Positions 41,236-53,129 of a stretch of DNA of 53,129 nt are shown piece after piece. The notes beneath the pieces were generated by a model. It did no database searches. It was not told where the DNA came from and saw nothing but the letters and a program-made list of their open reading frames with translations. How positions within the stretch are numbered: the first letter of the stretch is position 1; each line of letters opens with the position of its first letter. This stretch comes from Porodaedalea pini (taxonomy: Eukaryota; Basidiomycota; Agaricomycetes; Hymenochaetales; Hymenochaetaceae), in NCBI GenBank assembly GCA_002794775.1, contig NBAY01000145.1:1-53129 (forward strand), given 5' to 3'. Position numbers and translations under genes: made by a program.

Positions 41236-44200
41236 ATGTCTCTAACTACTGACTCTGAACGGAGCGAGCATGAGCCCCCGCCTGCTGGTCTCCGCTCCCC
41301 GCTCTATGGAACCGCTACATTCACATCGCTCTCACCCTCATCAGCACCCGCGCCTCTAACCGACTCGGGTGGATCTTCGACGCGGTTATCGTACCCGTCG
41401 CGCTCAGGTACGATATTGCATTTTATGCGTTGCACTAGCTCACCTTCCGTCGTTTTTTTAGTGACACCAAGCACTTCCGATGACGGCACGCATTTACGCC
41501 GCGTAGCTATCTCACCAACCGTCTCATCCTACGACTCCAGACGATATTCTGACTCTGACTCATACTTGGATGACAATGACAACTCGATCGACGACACAGC
41601 CGAGGTTGAAGATGTCCTCAGTAGCGTCGACGATGAAATTCCTCAGGTTTTGAGAGGAGAGATTTGGAATTCTGGTGACTCTAGCTCTGGAATCAGTGCG
41701 AGCTCGAAAAGTGCTACAGGATCGTACACGACTGCAACCACCGAGCCTCTCAATTTTGATCGCGAGCGCCGCGTTCTCAGCACAATCTCCGAGCGCACGG
41801 AGTCCCAATCGCTCAACTCTGGGATCGGAACAGGAACAGGTATTTTCCAGAACCTATTTTCTTCGACGTTCTCTCGCCCTTCCTCGCTCTTCTCGTCCGC
41901 AGCGCGCAGCTTTTACGGAGCGCCCGCGTCGCCGCTGGCACCGCCTCCTAGCATCTCCGCTGCGGCACGCCCTGCAACACCAGAAAGGACATTCAAGCCC
42001 GCTCCTCCTAGTGGTAGACGCGTCGGCAACCTAGTTGCAAGCTTCGAGTCTGATCTCAGCCTCTCAAGGCCAGGCTCCGTTCCACTGGGCCCGCGGTCTC
42101 CCAGTCCTTACAGCAGCTCCTCCCGTTCCAGCTCACCGACTAAATCATTACATACGCGTGCCCATACCGAAGGGTCATACACGCACTCGCGGTCTTACAC
42201 TGATGGCGGTATCTCAGCAAGCGGTCATTCGCAGTCTGCATCCTTCTCGACATACCTCTCGCCGCCCCCACCCGTGTCTGCTTTTTCTCGTACGACACTG
42301 TCGGGTTCGTCTGAGACGGAACGTCCGCGTTCACCGCTAAGCTCCGTGCGCAACATTGTTGCTGCATGGAAAGAGCGCTCGCCGGAGAAGGTATCCTCAT
42401 CCGCCTCACGCTCATCCGCGTCACACTCCGCCATTAGTGGGCCGAGCTACTCAAGCAACAGCGCAAGCTCTTCGGGCTTCGGCTTCGGTGATGGCATTTT
42501 TAGTCTACGTCGCCGTGCGACACTGACCGCAACGAACAGCGGTCGGCGCTCCGGCGGCTCACCACCATCGTATACAGACGACTTCGGCTCGGCAACCGGA
42601 AGTGTCACTGGCACACGCAGCATTGCACGCTCAGGAAGCGTGCGCAGTAACGGAGGGTCGTCTATATTTGACATTTCTGAGCTTGACAGTTTCATTCGCG
42701 GGAGTCAAAATGTGAGTTACGTTTTATTTGTTGATGATTGTGTATGTGTATTGATCACATGATTTACGTCTTCCTCGTGCATCCAGCCGCTGCGCGTCGG
42801 TCAACTATGGTATTTGAACGTGCACGCGCCGCCTCCCTTTCGTTGGCAGCGCTGTCGGGCAATTTTGTACCCAAATACACTTCTGCTCTCATGGATCGCT
42901 CCAGGAGGGGGGCGCGGTGTTGTCACGCTCGATCTCGTGAACTGCAACGAAGTCCGCAGCGTTCCGAGTCCAAGTCATCTTAGTGCGCGCGATGATATTG
43001 GTACAGTCGCTGCGCACCTCCAGATGGATGAACGAGGCAGTGATATTGGCGACTATGATCTTGTTGAGATGCTCTGTCCGTTCCAGCTTTTATACAGTGA
43101 CGGAGTCGAGCGCTTAGGTGCAGAGAGTGCGAGGGAGCGCGTCCGATGGGTTAGCGCTATTTGGTAAGAACATTTGAAGTTTGGCTGCTGCGATGTAGTT
43201 AGTCTAATTCTTCTTTCAGGGAAGCCCTGGATCGCGCCGTTGGTTCTCCAGACCGCTCGACGACGAGATCTCCTACGGGGTCCATCCGCACAATCCGCTC
43301 TGTTACGAGTAGTGTTGTCAGCTCGGGATCTGGTTCAGCCACGACAACATATCTTCCACCGTTGGACAGTATCCCTGATCTTCCAGACTTCGATGCAACA
43401 ACTTTCACCCAGACTCTCTCCCCGCGCAATTCACTTTCAGCCGGCTCGCTTTCGTCTTACGCGCTCACTCGTACTCGCTCTTCTGATGATGGCGCGATTT
43501 CTAGCCGCGGCGGTCTTCTCCATCCTCTCGATGCAAGATCAATTGAGATTGCACCGAGCAGGAGCTCGTCCCTTCGCCGTACCTCGTCCCTGGCAGATCT
43601 TGACGCTGAGTTTGCAAGCGTGCTCAGAGGGAGTGGGATCACACTTGATTCAGGTTCGGATACTCGTACACGCACGCGTGGCGGATCGTCCCGCTTTAGC
43701 GCGCGCTGGACGCGCGAACCAAGTGATTACGGTGGTGCGTCATCGACTATCAGCCCGTCCGAATCTGCGAGCGCTGCGGGGGTCACGCGCCGAGTTCGTG
43801 CATCGACATTTTATACGCTCTCTGCGTCTTCACAACCGACGTTTACTCAGGGTGCGCTGGAATCATCGAGCTCGGATGCGACCGAGATTGTGCCGTCCTC
43901 ACTCTCTCTACGCGGGCCTTCCTCTGCATCGTTGCTGGGTGACTCCCATTCCGGTCCTACGTCGACGGAGGAGACAGAACGCATCCGTTCGCCTCCCTCA
44001 CCATCGACGCCGACGCGTTCCCGCTCTCCTGAGACACTTTATACGTCAACCTCAGGGCTATCCCGGGCAAGTGCGGTACGGCGCCGGACACCGCGTACAG
44101 CGCGTACGTACTCGCAGTCTGCAAGCACGCGCAGTGGACCTACGACGGAGAGCACATCTGACAAAGAAAATGAATACAACGAGCCAAGCCAATGGAGTAG

Positions 44201-47200
44201 TTTACAAGGAAGCTACACGACGACAAGCTATGAGTATTCTGATTATATCGCGACAACGCGTGCGTTGTCCGAGTCCGGAGGGTTAACAAGTCCACTCGCA
44301 CCGAGGTCAGTAACTGGGGACTCAATTGAAGAGAGGGAGGCGAGAGTAAGAGCACGGCCGCGAAAACCGGAGAGCGAAAGTGATGACGACGTTTTCCTTA
44401 CACCGACTGCGGCGCGAACTGCATCATCCTATCATTCTGCTCCTGGGACACCGACGCCATCGAGTGCAAGCCTGCCATCTACGGAATATGATACGGCCGT
44501 CAAGGCATCGTCTACGGAGTACGCGACCGCAGAGGTGTGCCCATCGACGCCACCCATGACTGAGACAGAGTACCTTACAGCTGAATGCCGGTGCAAGCCT
44601 GCAGCTCCGAGCATCCCTGAGGAGGTTGGCACGTTGACTCCGTCGCTGAGCCTAACTAGCCTGACAGACGAGAAGCTAATTGACACAGAAGTTGCAAGCT
44701 TGTATGCTCCATCGGAAGTTCCGACCATCCCTAGCGTTATTGAAGGGGCAGACATACCTTTACCAGAGTCTGAGGCTGAGGAATCACCGCTCCGTTCGCT
44801 GGCTGAACTAGAAAAGACGCCTTCAGTGAGTGTGCGCGAGCCAACAACGCCCTCATCTGAGTCGTCGGAGCTGCAACCGTCGACAATTCCTACCCCGACT
44901 GTCATTCCCCCGACCCCTTCTAGTGTCACTGAGACTTCAGCGCAAACGACTACCTCTTTGACTCCTTCGACTGAGTCCAGTGCCCCTCCGCCATCCTCGC
45001 CATCCTCTCCGTCAATTGTGTCAGTTCCGCTGACGCCTTCTTCTCCGTCGTCGCCAACGTCGGTGAACTATAAGTCGGAGTCATCTAGGACGCCTAAATC
45101 TAGATCGCTCTATGTGCCTTCTCATAGTAGCGTAAAATCGTCTCCGAGTGTCACAGACGGTTATGAGACGTCGTTCTTCGCACCTTCGCCCTCATTGCAT
45201 TCCATACCAATGCAAGATCCGGTAGATGTCAGCTTCGAAACATCCTTCATGCGACCGGGCGCGAGTGAGCTATTCTCTGACCAAGCTCCCAGTCCTTTCC
45301 TGCCCAAGGGACTGGGCGCGATGGGACTTAGTTCGACCGTGACGCCGACATCGACGACTACAAACAGCACAACTAGCATCTCTCAGACGCCCACAGTTAC
45401 ACGCACATGGGGCACTCCTGATCCACCTACTCCTAGTTCAGTCACGACGGCAAGTAGCCTGAGCATGACCTCGGAGCGAACGCCCACCGTCAGCAGCCTC
45501 ACGCCAAGCAGCGCCATGCTAACGGTGCCACCCGTGCGCAGTGCTCAACGGAGTGTAACACCTAGCAGCCTCACGCCAAGCAGCTATATTCAAGATTCCC
45601 AGGCAGCGAGTAGCGCGCCATACACGTCTGTAAGCAGTTTGACTCCGAGCGGTCCATTCGAGGGTGATAGCATTTTGGGCCATACGGTCACTGTGTCGAG
45701 AACACCGTCGAGCGTAAGCTCTATCTCAACTACTTCAATGAACAGCTCTGTCTTTGCGCCAACTATTTACGACGAGGCTATTGAATCCCCTGCTATGGTC
45801 CCGACGCTGCTTTCGTCAAGAGCAACAACTCCGCGACCAGTAAGCATTTCATCCCTGCTACACCCATACAGCATGTATTGACTATAACTTACAATAGACG
45901 ACTCCTCGTGGTGTGCCTTTGCCTAGTTCACCATCGTTGTCTTTCGCCACAGCCACGCCAACAGCGTCGATCAGTACACCACGTACTGACGCCCAGTCAC
46001 TTCACACATTAACATCTGTCGCTACATCCGATGTTATCGAGGCGCCGCGAGAGGAGATTCTTACGCACGACGTGAATAGACTATTGCGATATTTACACGA
46101 CTTGGATCAAATTCGGGGTGGGGAGACGCAAGATATGAAGGATCACCTGCAGCGCATAGAAGACGAACTGCGTGACCTTGCAGACTTCCTGCGGAAACCA
46201 GAAGTTTCCACAAAAGATCGGTCTGTCGGTGGTTCGGCTCAAGTTTCAGGACCGAGGTCTATCACACGCCCGCAGTCCCCAGTTTCAGAGTCTCTGGAAT
46301 ACGTATCTACAGCACCGCAGCCGACGGTCATTGGCCAGAGACCGTTGGCGACTTCAGGCTCAACGTCACCTCTCCCGGTTCCTGAGCCGCGTGGAGTACG
46401 GACGCCTTCTGTGCGCTCTATAACACCTCCGCCACAGATGTTGTCGTCCCCTTCCTACTCACCTTCGACGATAACGGAGGGCATGTCTTACTTGACATCG
46501 CCTCATTCGGACGATTTCAGTCTCATGAGTCTTGAAGACTATCCTGCGGTACCGATTAGTGCCCCTGGTTCGCCATCCTCTCCGTCTAGCCCTGTATCAG
46601 GCTTGTCCTTTTCATCAACAGAAGCTCCTTGGCCACCATCTTCAGTGACGCCGAGCTCGGATCCTAGAAGTTCCATGGTGGCAGGTGCAGAAAATATTTC
46701 TGATTTAACGCCCGAGTCACCATTTCTCGCTGTAACACCCGTGCCTGCAGCTTCTCCATTAGCTTCTCTGGCGTCTGCTGAATCTATGTTACCAATGCCG
46801 CCCGAGTCGATGACTCCTTCACAGGAGGCGGCAGCAGCCACTCCGCTTCCTGCTTCCCCGATGCCTGCGGCTCGCTACGCGGGATCACCGCTTCCGACAT
46901 CGACGCCATTTGCATCATCTTCTGCGAGATCTTCGCTCTCATCTGCGACACCGCCTCCATCCTCCTCGATGCCGTCGTCCTCGTCGCCTCCGTCTATTGC
47001 ACGAGGGCCGCCGTCTGTCGCTCAGGTTCGTCAGCCCATCTCGCCAGTCCTGTCGATGTCGGAACCAGAGCTTCCCTCTCCGGTGCCTCCGACGCCGGAT
47101 ATAGCTCAAGAATCTCCTGGTTTGCCAGTTCGTATGCCGGAGCCTGTACTGCCGCAAACGGATATGCCAGTGCCCGAGTTTCCACCTTTAGAAACAGTAC

Positions 47201-50200
47201 CCCCGTCTCCTTCGCTCAGTATTCATACTGTCCGCCCGGGTTCTGATAGAAGCGGTGGCTCAAGGGCATTAGATGACCTGAGGGACCTCCTCGAAGACCT
47301 TAGAGGACAAGCGCAGGCTCTTTGGAATGGGCAACTGGCCACGAACCGCATGCTTGACGATCTAGTGGAAAGGAGGCCGCCCGTCGCTCCAGCGCCAGCA
47401 GTTGGCGACGAAGAAATGGGTAATCGACTTCGCAACATAGAAGGGCTTCTGGATGGCATTCTTCGCGACTTGGCGAGAGGCGGCTTGGGTTCTGAAGAGC
47501 CGTCAGAAATTAGCTCAGACACGTCGTCTGCACTTCGCAGGTATATTGACCGCCTGCGCGACCGCCGACAAGAGCCTTTGCATATGCCGACGCCAATACG
47601 TGCTCCACCGCCGAATTTAGACTCGGAATGGCTGGAATTCTTGTCTGAGCCGCCTCCGGTTCCTGAACAGCCGATACATGGGCCTCCTCCACTCGTTCCT
47701 CTATATCGTCGTGCTGCAAGGCGACCTCGAGAGGAAAGCATGAGTCCACCTTTGACCATCGAATCGCCTATTCGCATCCGTTCCGTTCCGCTCGAAGAAA
47801 GTATTCCATTCGCGTTTTCTCCACCTTTATCAGCTGCCCACCGTCTCGATCGCATACCACGGGCGCCGCGTCTCCCGCAGCGTCCTGAAACGACTGCAGA
47901 CATTGGGCGGACCCCTTTACCCGGATTCCGAGACTGGCCAGGGGGCCCTCGCCGTCCAGTGCGTCGTCCCACGCGTCGTCCGACTCAGGAAGACATTGAC
48001 ATGTTACGTCAGATACATCAACTCCGACGGGATAGACGAGGCGGGGGAGACGGTAGAATAGATGCAACTGTGCCACCGGTTAGTGACAACATTTTTTATT
48101 CGCGCGTTAGATGCTGACAGTTTTAAAAAAAACAGGACCAAAGTCCCGTTCTCGAAGAAGTACCTCCACCTCCTCGTGTCCATACGTCACCTCCTTGGTA
48201 TAGACCGTCGCAAGTCAGACCCGGACAGACAGTGCGTTCTTTCTTCGCCTCCGATTAATACTTTGTCCTTAACTTTCATTTTCTAGCTTGACGATGCTCC
48301 TCACGTTGTACCGACGCCCGCTGCACCTCCTCCACAACCTTTGCCTGGTGCGCAGACAGGTGTTCCGCCGCCAATGATGCCGATGCCTGTGAGTATTTCC
48401 TCTATTGATCATGGTCATAACTAAATGATAGAAAAGGGAGTTCCTTTCGGAATACCGATGACGGGACCTCCGCCCCCGTTCAATGAAATGTTGGACTTGC
48501 TACGCGTAAGTTTTCGTTGCGGTATGTAGCACTGGTAGCTTATCTTTTTTTCAAATGTGTCTTAGCAAAACCGACTTGCACAAACGGCGTCGATCGATCA
48601 GCAACGCGAGATTATGCGTTACATGAGAGGTCTGAATCAATGGCTGGAACATGACGTTCGTGATCGCCAAAATGAGATGCGAAGCATTGGTGCTCGTGTA
48701 GACGCCCTGAGAGATGCGCTGCGGAACGAGCTTGGTCGCCTTGGTGTTCCGGGAGGCGGTTCGTTGAAATTACTAAAATGTATATTCAATTCTTACGCTT
48801 TTCTATAGGTGCCCCTGTATCCTTTCCACCAGCGATGCCAGGCCAACCCCAGGGACCTCAAGGTCAGTCTAATATCTCGTAGAAACTACCCTCTCTTAAC
48901 CATGACTCTTAGGACAAACATTTATTGTACCGCCGCTACCTCAGGCGCAACCGTTTGTACCCCCTGGAATGCCCGGCGGCCCTCCTGTAATTCCGGAGAT
49001 GTCTATGCCTCAGCCTCAGGTGCCATTCACACCTGGTCCTTTTGGTCAACAAATGCCTGGTGCGGGACCTCCCGTCATGCCCCCGTTCCAAGATGGCAGG
49101 GCAGGAAGCGTATTTATCCCTCCTCGTCCCGGCATGGCAGATGCACCAGTTATTCCCGACTTTGAACGCTTCCCACGTCCTGGTGAACCTCTACGTCCTC
49201 CCCCAGAGGGATATGCAGATCAGGGGCCCGGATATGAGGAGCCCTTCATCCCTCCACGTCCCCCTCCGACACCTGGGATGGTTCCAGTCCCACCGCCTCA
49301 AGGAGTCCCAGGGCAGCCTATCGCCGTCTTACCTCCTATGCCGATGGTTGAGCGAAGTTCTTCTCCCTCTGATAGTAGATCAAGTAGGAGCTCTAGTCCT
49401 CGAAGTCGACCCAGCCCTCGTCTCCCCGACATCAATATTCATGTTCCCTCTCCGCCTCCTCAGCAGATGCAACCTTCTCAGCAGGCGCCACCTGCGGTTG
49501 TCCGAATGGGTGACCAAGGAGAACGCTTGCCGAGCGGACCTTTACACCCCGATCTGACTGGCGTGTACTCTCAGCCAACTGCCCTTCCACAACAACCAAG
49601 TCAACCAGTTGTTGTCGTCCCTCCGCCTGCGCCGGTGCCCACACTTCCCTCTGCATTTCCAGGAGAGCAACGTTTTCAATCGCCTCCCCCTCAACCAGTT
49701 GTCATTCAGTCGGATCGGCCATACTCACCCAGTCGGTCCTACGATCAACGTCCGGTAGTAGTAGTCCCACCGAGTCAGCGCAGTTATCGCTCTCGCTCTC
49801 GATCAAGGTCTGGTTCACCAACGAGAGTCCTCGTTCACGCTCCCAGTAGTCGTCGAAGTTACAGAGATGACTCTCGCTCACCCCACCGCCGTCTGCAGCG
49901 AACACATACTGGGCCATCTGAGTACTCAGATCGCCCTAGGCGACAGCGTCGTCGTTCATATACACCTTCTGTCTCGTCCTCTCCACACCGTAGACATCGC
50001 CGACGACCAAGTTATGAAGATGCGGACAGAGGGCGAGGGCGCTCGCGAACACCATCGCCTTCAGGCCCTATTATTATTCGATCGGATTCTCGACGCTCCC
50101 GCACACCCCCTCAAGTAATTCTTCAGCCTAGTCAGCCGCAACCACAGATTATTGCTCAGCCGCTGGAAAGACTTCGATCTCGTTCCAGCTCACGATCGTC

Positions 50201-53128
50201 AAGGACGAGACCCATCATCGTTCAACAGCCTTCGCGTATGCAATCCCCGCCTCCTGTCATGCTTGGTGATCCAGGTTATGCGCAGCCGCCCACACAACCA
50301 GTTGTCATTGTTCCACCTACCCAAGCGCCCTCACAAGGGCCCTTGATTGTTCCGCCTCCAATGGCACACACTGGTTACGACGAAGGACGCACTCGTTATT
50401 CTCCGTCTCCTCCACGTACGCACGTTCCGGCGGCGGCTCCAACTCAGCCGACAGTGCTAGTTCAGGCACCTCCTTCTCGGTACACATCTTTTTTGCGTTT
50501 CCGTGAATTAGAACTTATCGATTTTACAGATACGAAGATGATCGTGGTCGCCCCCGCTCGCGTAGCCCCGAAGTCAGAGTCGCTCATGTATCCAGGTCTC
50601 CTTCACCCCGAAGATCTTATTCACCCCGTGACGAAGGTACCCACCCATCCCGATTACGAAGGCCCCACCGTTCTCGGTCACGATCCTATTCTCCACGACG
50701 TGACGGATCAAGGCAAAGGTATCGTGATGATGATCGTCGTGGGCGAAGACATGGATCCCCGGAGTATTCTGAGGGCGATCCTAGGCGACGGCGACCATCT
50801 CGTTCCCCGACGCGCTATGAAGGCGATCGCGGGCGACGGTCATCATCTCGTTCCCCGACGCGCTACGAAGGCGATCGCAGGCGACGGCGGCCATCTCGCT
50901 CCCCGACGTACGAAGAGGGCGATCGTCCGGGTAGGCGAAGATCACCGATATATGAGGGTGATCGCCCTCGGAGGTCTCGCTCCCCAGAGTATCACGAAGG
51001 GCGACCGCCTCGTCGTGATTATTCACCAGCTCGCTCCCATCGCCCGGTGACGGCCGTTCACTATTCTCCGTCAGGGCGTCCTTTAACTGAGCGCGAATAT
51101 GAGCGTACTCCACCAACCATTCGTCGCAGTAGTCGGAGTCAGAGTCCTTCTGACCGGACTAGGATTGTACGAATTCCTACACATCCATCTCACGTTTCTA
51201 CAGGTCAGCCTAGGCCGGTCTATACGGAAGGCGATGCAGGAATTCCTGTAACTCACCCGGGACGCGTTCGTTCAGAGTCTCCGACACGCGTCGTTGTACA
51301 TACTCGACCTCGGAGCCCTTCGCCAGAGCGAGTCGTGATAGGACCACAGCCACCAGCTGCACCGACTTACGTAGGCCCTGAGTCAGCCTATGAGCCAGAG
51401 TCGCAAGTTATACGAGTACCCACAACTGAGTCGCATCGGCCAGGGCGTGCCCCTTCGAGGATCGAGCGTCCCCGACAGTTGTACGGATGGACTCCGGACG
51501 TCTTTCGCCGCGACCGAGTCATCTCGAGGAAGACTATCTTGAAGCGCCTATAAGTGTTCATCCCAGTTATGAGCCGACTATTGAAGGAGCACATCCTGTT
51601 CGTCCACCGAGCCCACGTACTGCAATTCACTCTGCAATCCATGGTGCTAGGTCAGATACGGAGCCAGTGGTTCCATTGGTACCTACTGCAGGACATGCAC
51701 CATCCCGTATTCCTCCCGAGCCCATCTATGAGCATGACGAAGGTGTCCCACAAGTCGTCAGAACGCATCGACCAGGTCGTACTCCTGATATCTATGAGCC
51801 GGGGACGCCATCTGGACCAGGTGACCTCGCTCTTCATGATGCACTTCAGGCCCATCAGGAAAGGCTGGAAGAGCAAGAACGTCGTCTTGAAGAGCTTGGA
51901 CGTGCTGCCGTGGATGCAGAGGAACGTCGTGAGCAGTACTTCCGCGACCACGAGGAAGAACGGCAAAGGCTTTTCCAGGAAAATGAAGAGCGGCGCATTC
52001 GTGACGCAGCGGAACTTCGGGATGAAGTGGAACATACGCTGCAAGAAATTCCTCACCTACCCGTGGTGCCACCGCATATGGAGCAGCCAGCGATCCCTGT
52101 AGGAGGGCCACCGGCTGAAGGCGTTGAACCAGTAGAAAGCGTTACTGCCCCCGGAGCAGAGGCGGTCAGTTTTCATGACGCGGCCTCTATTGCTGAATCT
52201 GCAAGGCCTGTGCCTCCGCCTATGCAGCCAATTGCAGCGGAAGGTATGCCTCAAACTTCAAGAAATACTTGATTTACTTCGTGCACAGCAGGCCGAGACT
52301 GCCGACTGCAAAGCCGCGGAGGCCGAGCGCTTCGACGCTCTTCGTGACGAGATTGCTGAAGCGCGCGCGGATGCAAAAGCAGAATGTGAGGAACGTATAC
52401 GAATGCTGGAAGATGAACTTGCTCGCGCTAGAGAGGAGCTCGAGCTCGAGCGCGGGCAGCGAAGAGCAGAGGAACTAGAGAGAATCGAGCGTGAACACGC
52501 TGACGTCATCGAACGCGACGAAGCCGTGCGCGCGCAACTTGGCGATATCACGAACATTGTGCAAGAACAGCGTGAGGAGCTCGCACATAAGAGGGAGCTA
52601 ATGGATGAGAGGTGGCAGGAAAAGCAGCTGAGGCGAGAACAGAAGCAGGGGCGAAACGATGTTATGTACGAGATGCTCGAGCGCATCATTCAGGAGCGTG
52701 AGCAGGAGAGAACGGAACGAGATATAGAGAGAGCTGCTGCCGCTGAGCGTCCAAGTAGGTCAATTAATCATTGTCATATTCTTCTTTTCTGATCTAGTTG
52801 TTTCAAGGCATCGAGCACGTCCTTGAGGAGCTCAGAAGGCAGAATGACGCGCAGATCCAACTTATCAATAACCTCACTGATGCCTGGCGAGCGGACAGTG
52901 CCCGACAACATCAGGAGACGATCGATGCTGTCAGAGCAAGTGCACAGGAGATGGTTCCGTATAACTTAACTGGCTACCTTGACGAGTTTAGTAAGGCGTT
53001 GGCCGGCGAGATCCGCACGCTTTTGGGAGAGGTCGGGCGTCTTCACGAGCAGAAGCGAACTCTTCAATTGTATGTTACCTTTAAACTAACACTGGTATTC
53101 TTAATGCAATAGTGCTAATGGCTTTTGA
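41236..53128 (+). CDS. Giant PH-domain, RS-repeat and coiled-coil protein (~3,700 aa, reaches window edge)
   Basis: Exons join in frame: 41236-42711 (with a 54-nt intron at about 41407-41460), 42787-43163, 43220-45839, 45898-48078, 48136-48231, 48287-48388, 48437-48505, 48566-48758, 48809-48862, 48913-50479, 50530 onward. Residues ~1-474 are Ser/Pro-rich. A PH domain follows (PLRVGQLWYLNVH, RAILYPNTLLLSWI... SARERVRWVSAIWEALDRAV), then ~1,500 residues of Ser/Thr/Pro repeats (LTPSS). Next come helices DMKDHLQRIEDELRDLADFL and LDDLRDLLEDLRGQAQAL, then NQWLEHDVRDRQNEMRSIGA, a Pro-rich segment, an Arg/Ser section with YEGDR repeats, and long Glu/Arg coiled coils (51.8-52.75 kb). Two frame changes, near 51.47 and 52.25 kb, need a splice or a 1-nt correction. 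The last predicted splice (donor 53069, acceptor ~53112) leads to TGA at 53126-53128. A membrane- or cortex-associated scaffold is my inference; no orthologue name is certain. Confidence 0.8.
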
Positions 53129-53129
53129 C

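Noticed and set aside
47223..47972. 249-codon minus-strand frame inside the PH giant
   Set aside because: Antisense shadow of a Ser/Pro/Arg-rich exon; no domain, and no promoter or splice context.

Overview
The window is nuclear DNA from a filamentous basidiomycete, most likely an agaricomycete. Genes are dense and most are split by short (about 45-75 nt) GT-AG introns with CTNAY-like branch sites. The proteins are typical of that group: a copper-fist activator, paired small secreted proteins, an F-box protein and a very large Ser/Pro-rich PH protein. For ten genes I worked out exon boundaries by hand, and in every case the exon lengths sum to an intact reading frame.

Layout. 1-3726 and 12253-17118 form a large inverted repeat. 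Each arm carries, from inside out, a small secreted protein gene, its upstream region, a gene-like ~700-bp module, a long polypyrimidine (or, on the other side, polypurine) tract, and further modules. Between the arms lie three ordinary genes: zuotin (-), a copper-fist transcription factor (+) and alanine aminotransferase (-). 17.5-19.7 kb is a Ser/Thr protein kinase (-). 19.7-24.5 kb is an accessory zone with three degenerate copies of an unrecognised protein-like module in both orientations and two nearly perfect ~840-bp foldback elements flanked by TA, which look like non-autonomous Tc1/mariner-type insertions. 24.5-26.5 kb holds a second convergent pair of small secreted protein genes of the same family. 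26.5-28.6 kb holds no gene I can support.

28.6 kb onward is conserved housekeeping: an F-box protein (+), MRE11 (-), a GDP-fucose-transporter-like carrier (+), FAD synthetase (-), an ArfGAP (+), tubulin cofactor C (-) and a PH-domain giant (+) of about 3,700 residues that reaches the right edge. MRE11/transporter, FAD synthetase/ArfGAP and cofactor C/PH giant are head-to-head pairs with gaps of 259, 381 and 475 bp, so shared promoters are likely.

There is no operon logic, and the housekeeping genes belong to unrelated pathways: DNA repair, Golgi transport, flavin synthesis, tubulin folding. The less ordinary content is the secreted-protein/purine-tract inverted repeat, the foldback elements, the alanine aminotransferase with two in-frame starts in contrasting contexts, and the giant PH/coiled-coil/RS-repeat protein. 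No RNA genes, CRISPR arrays or viral genes were seen.
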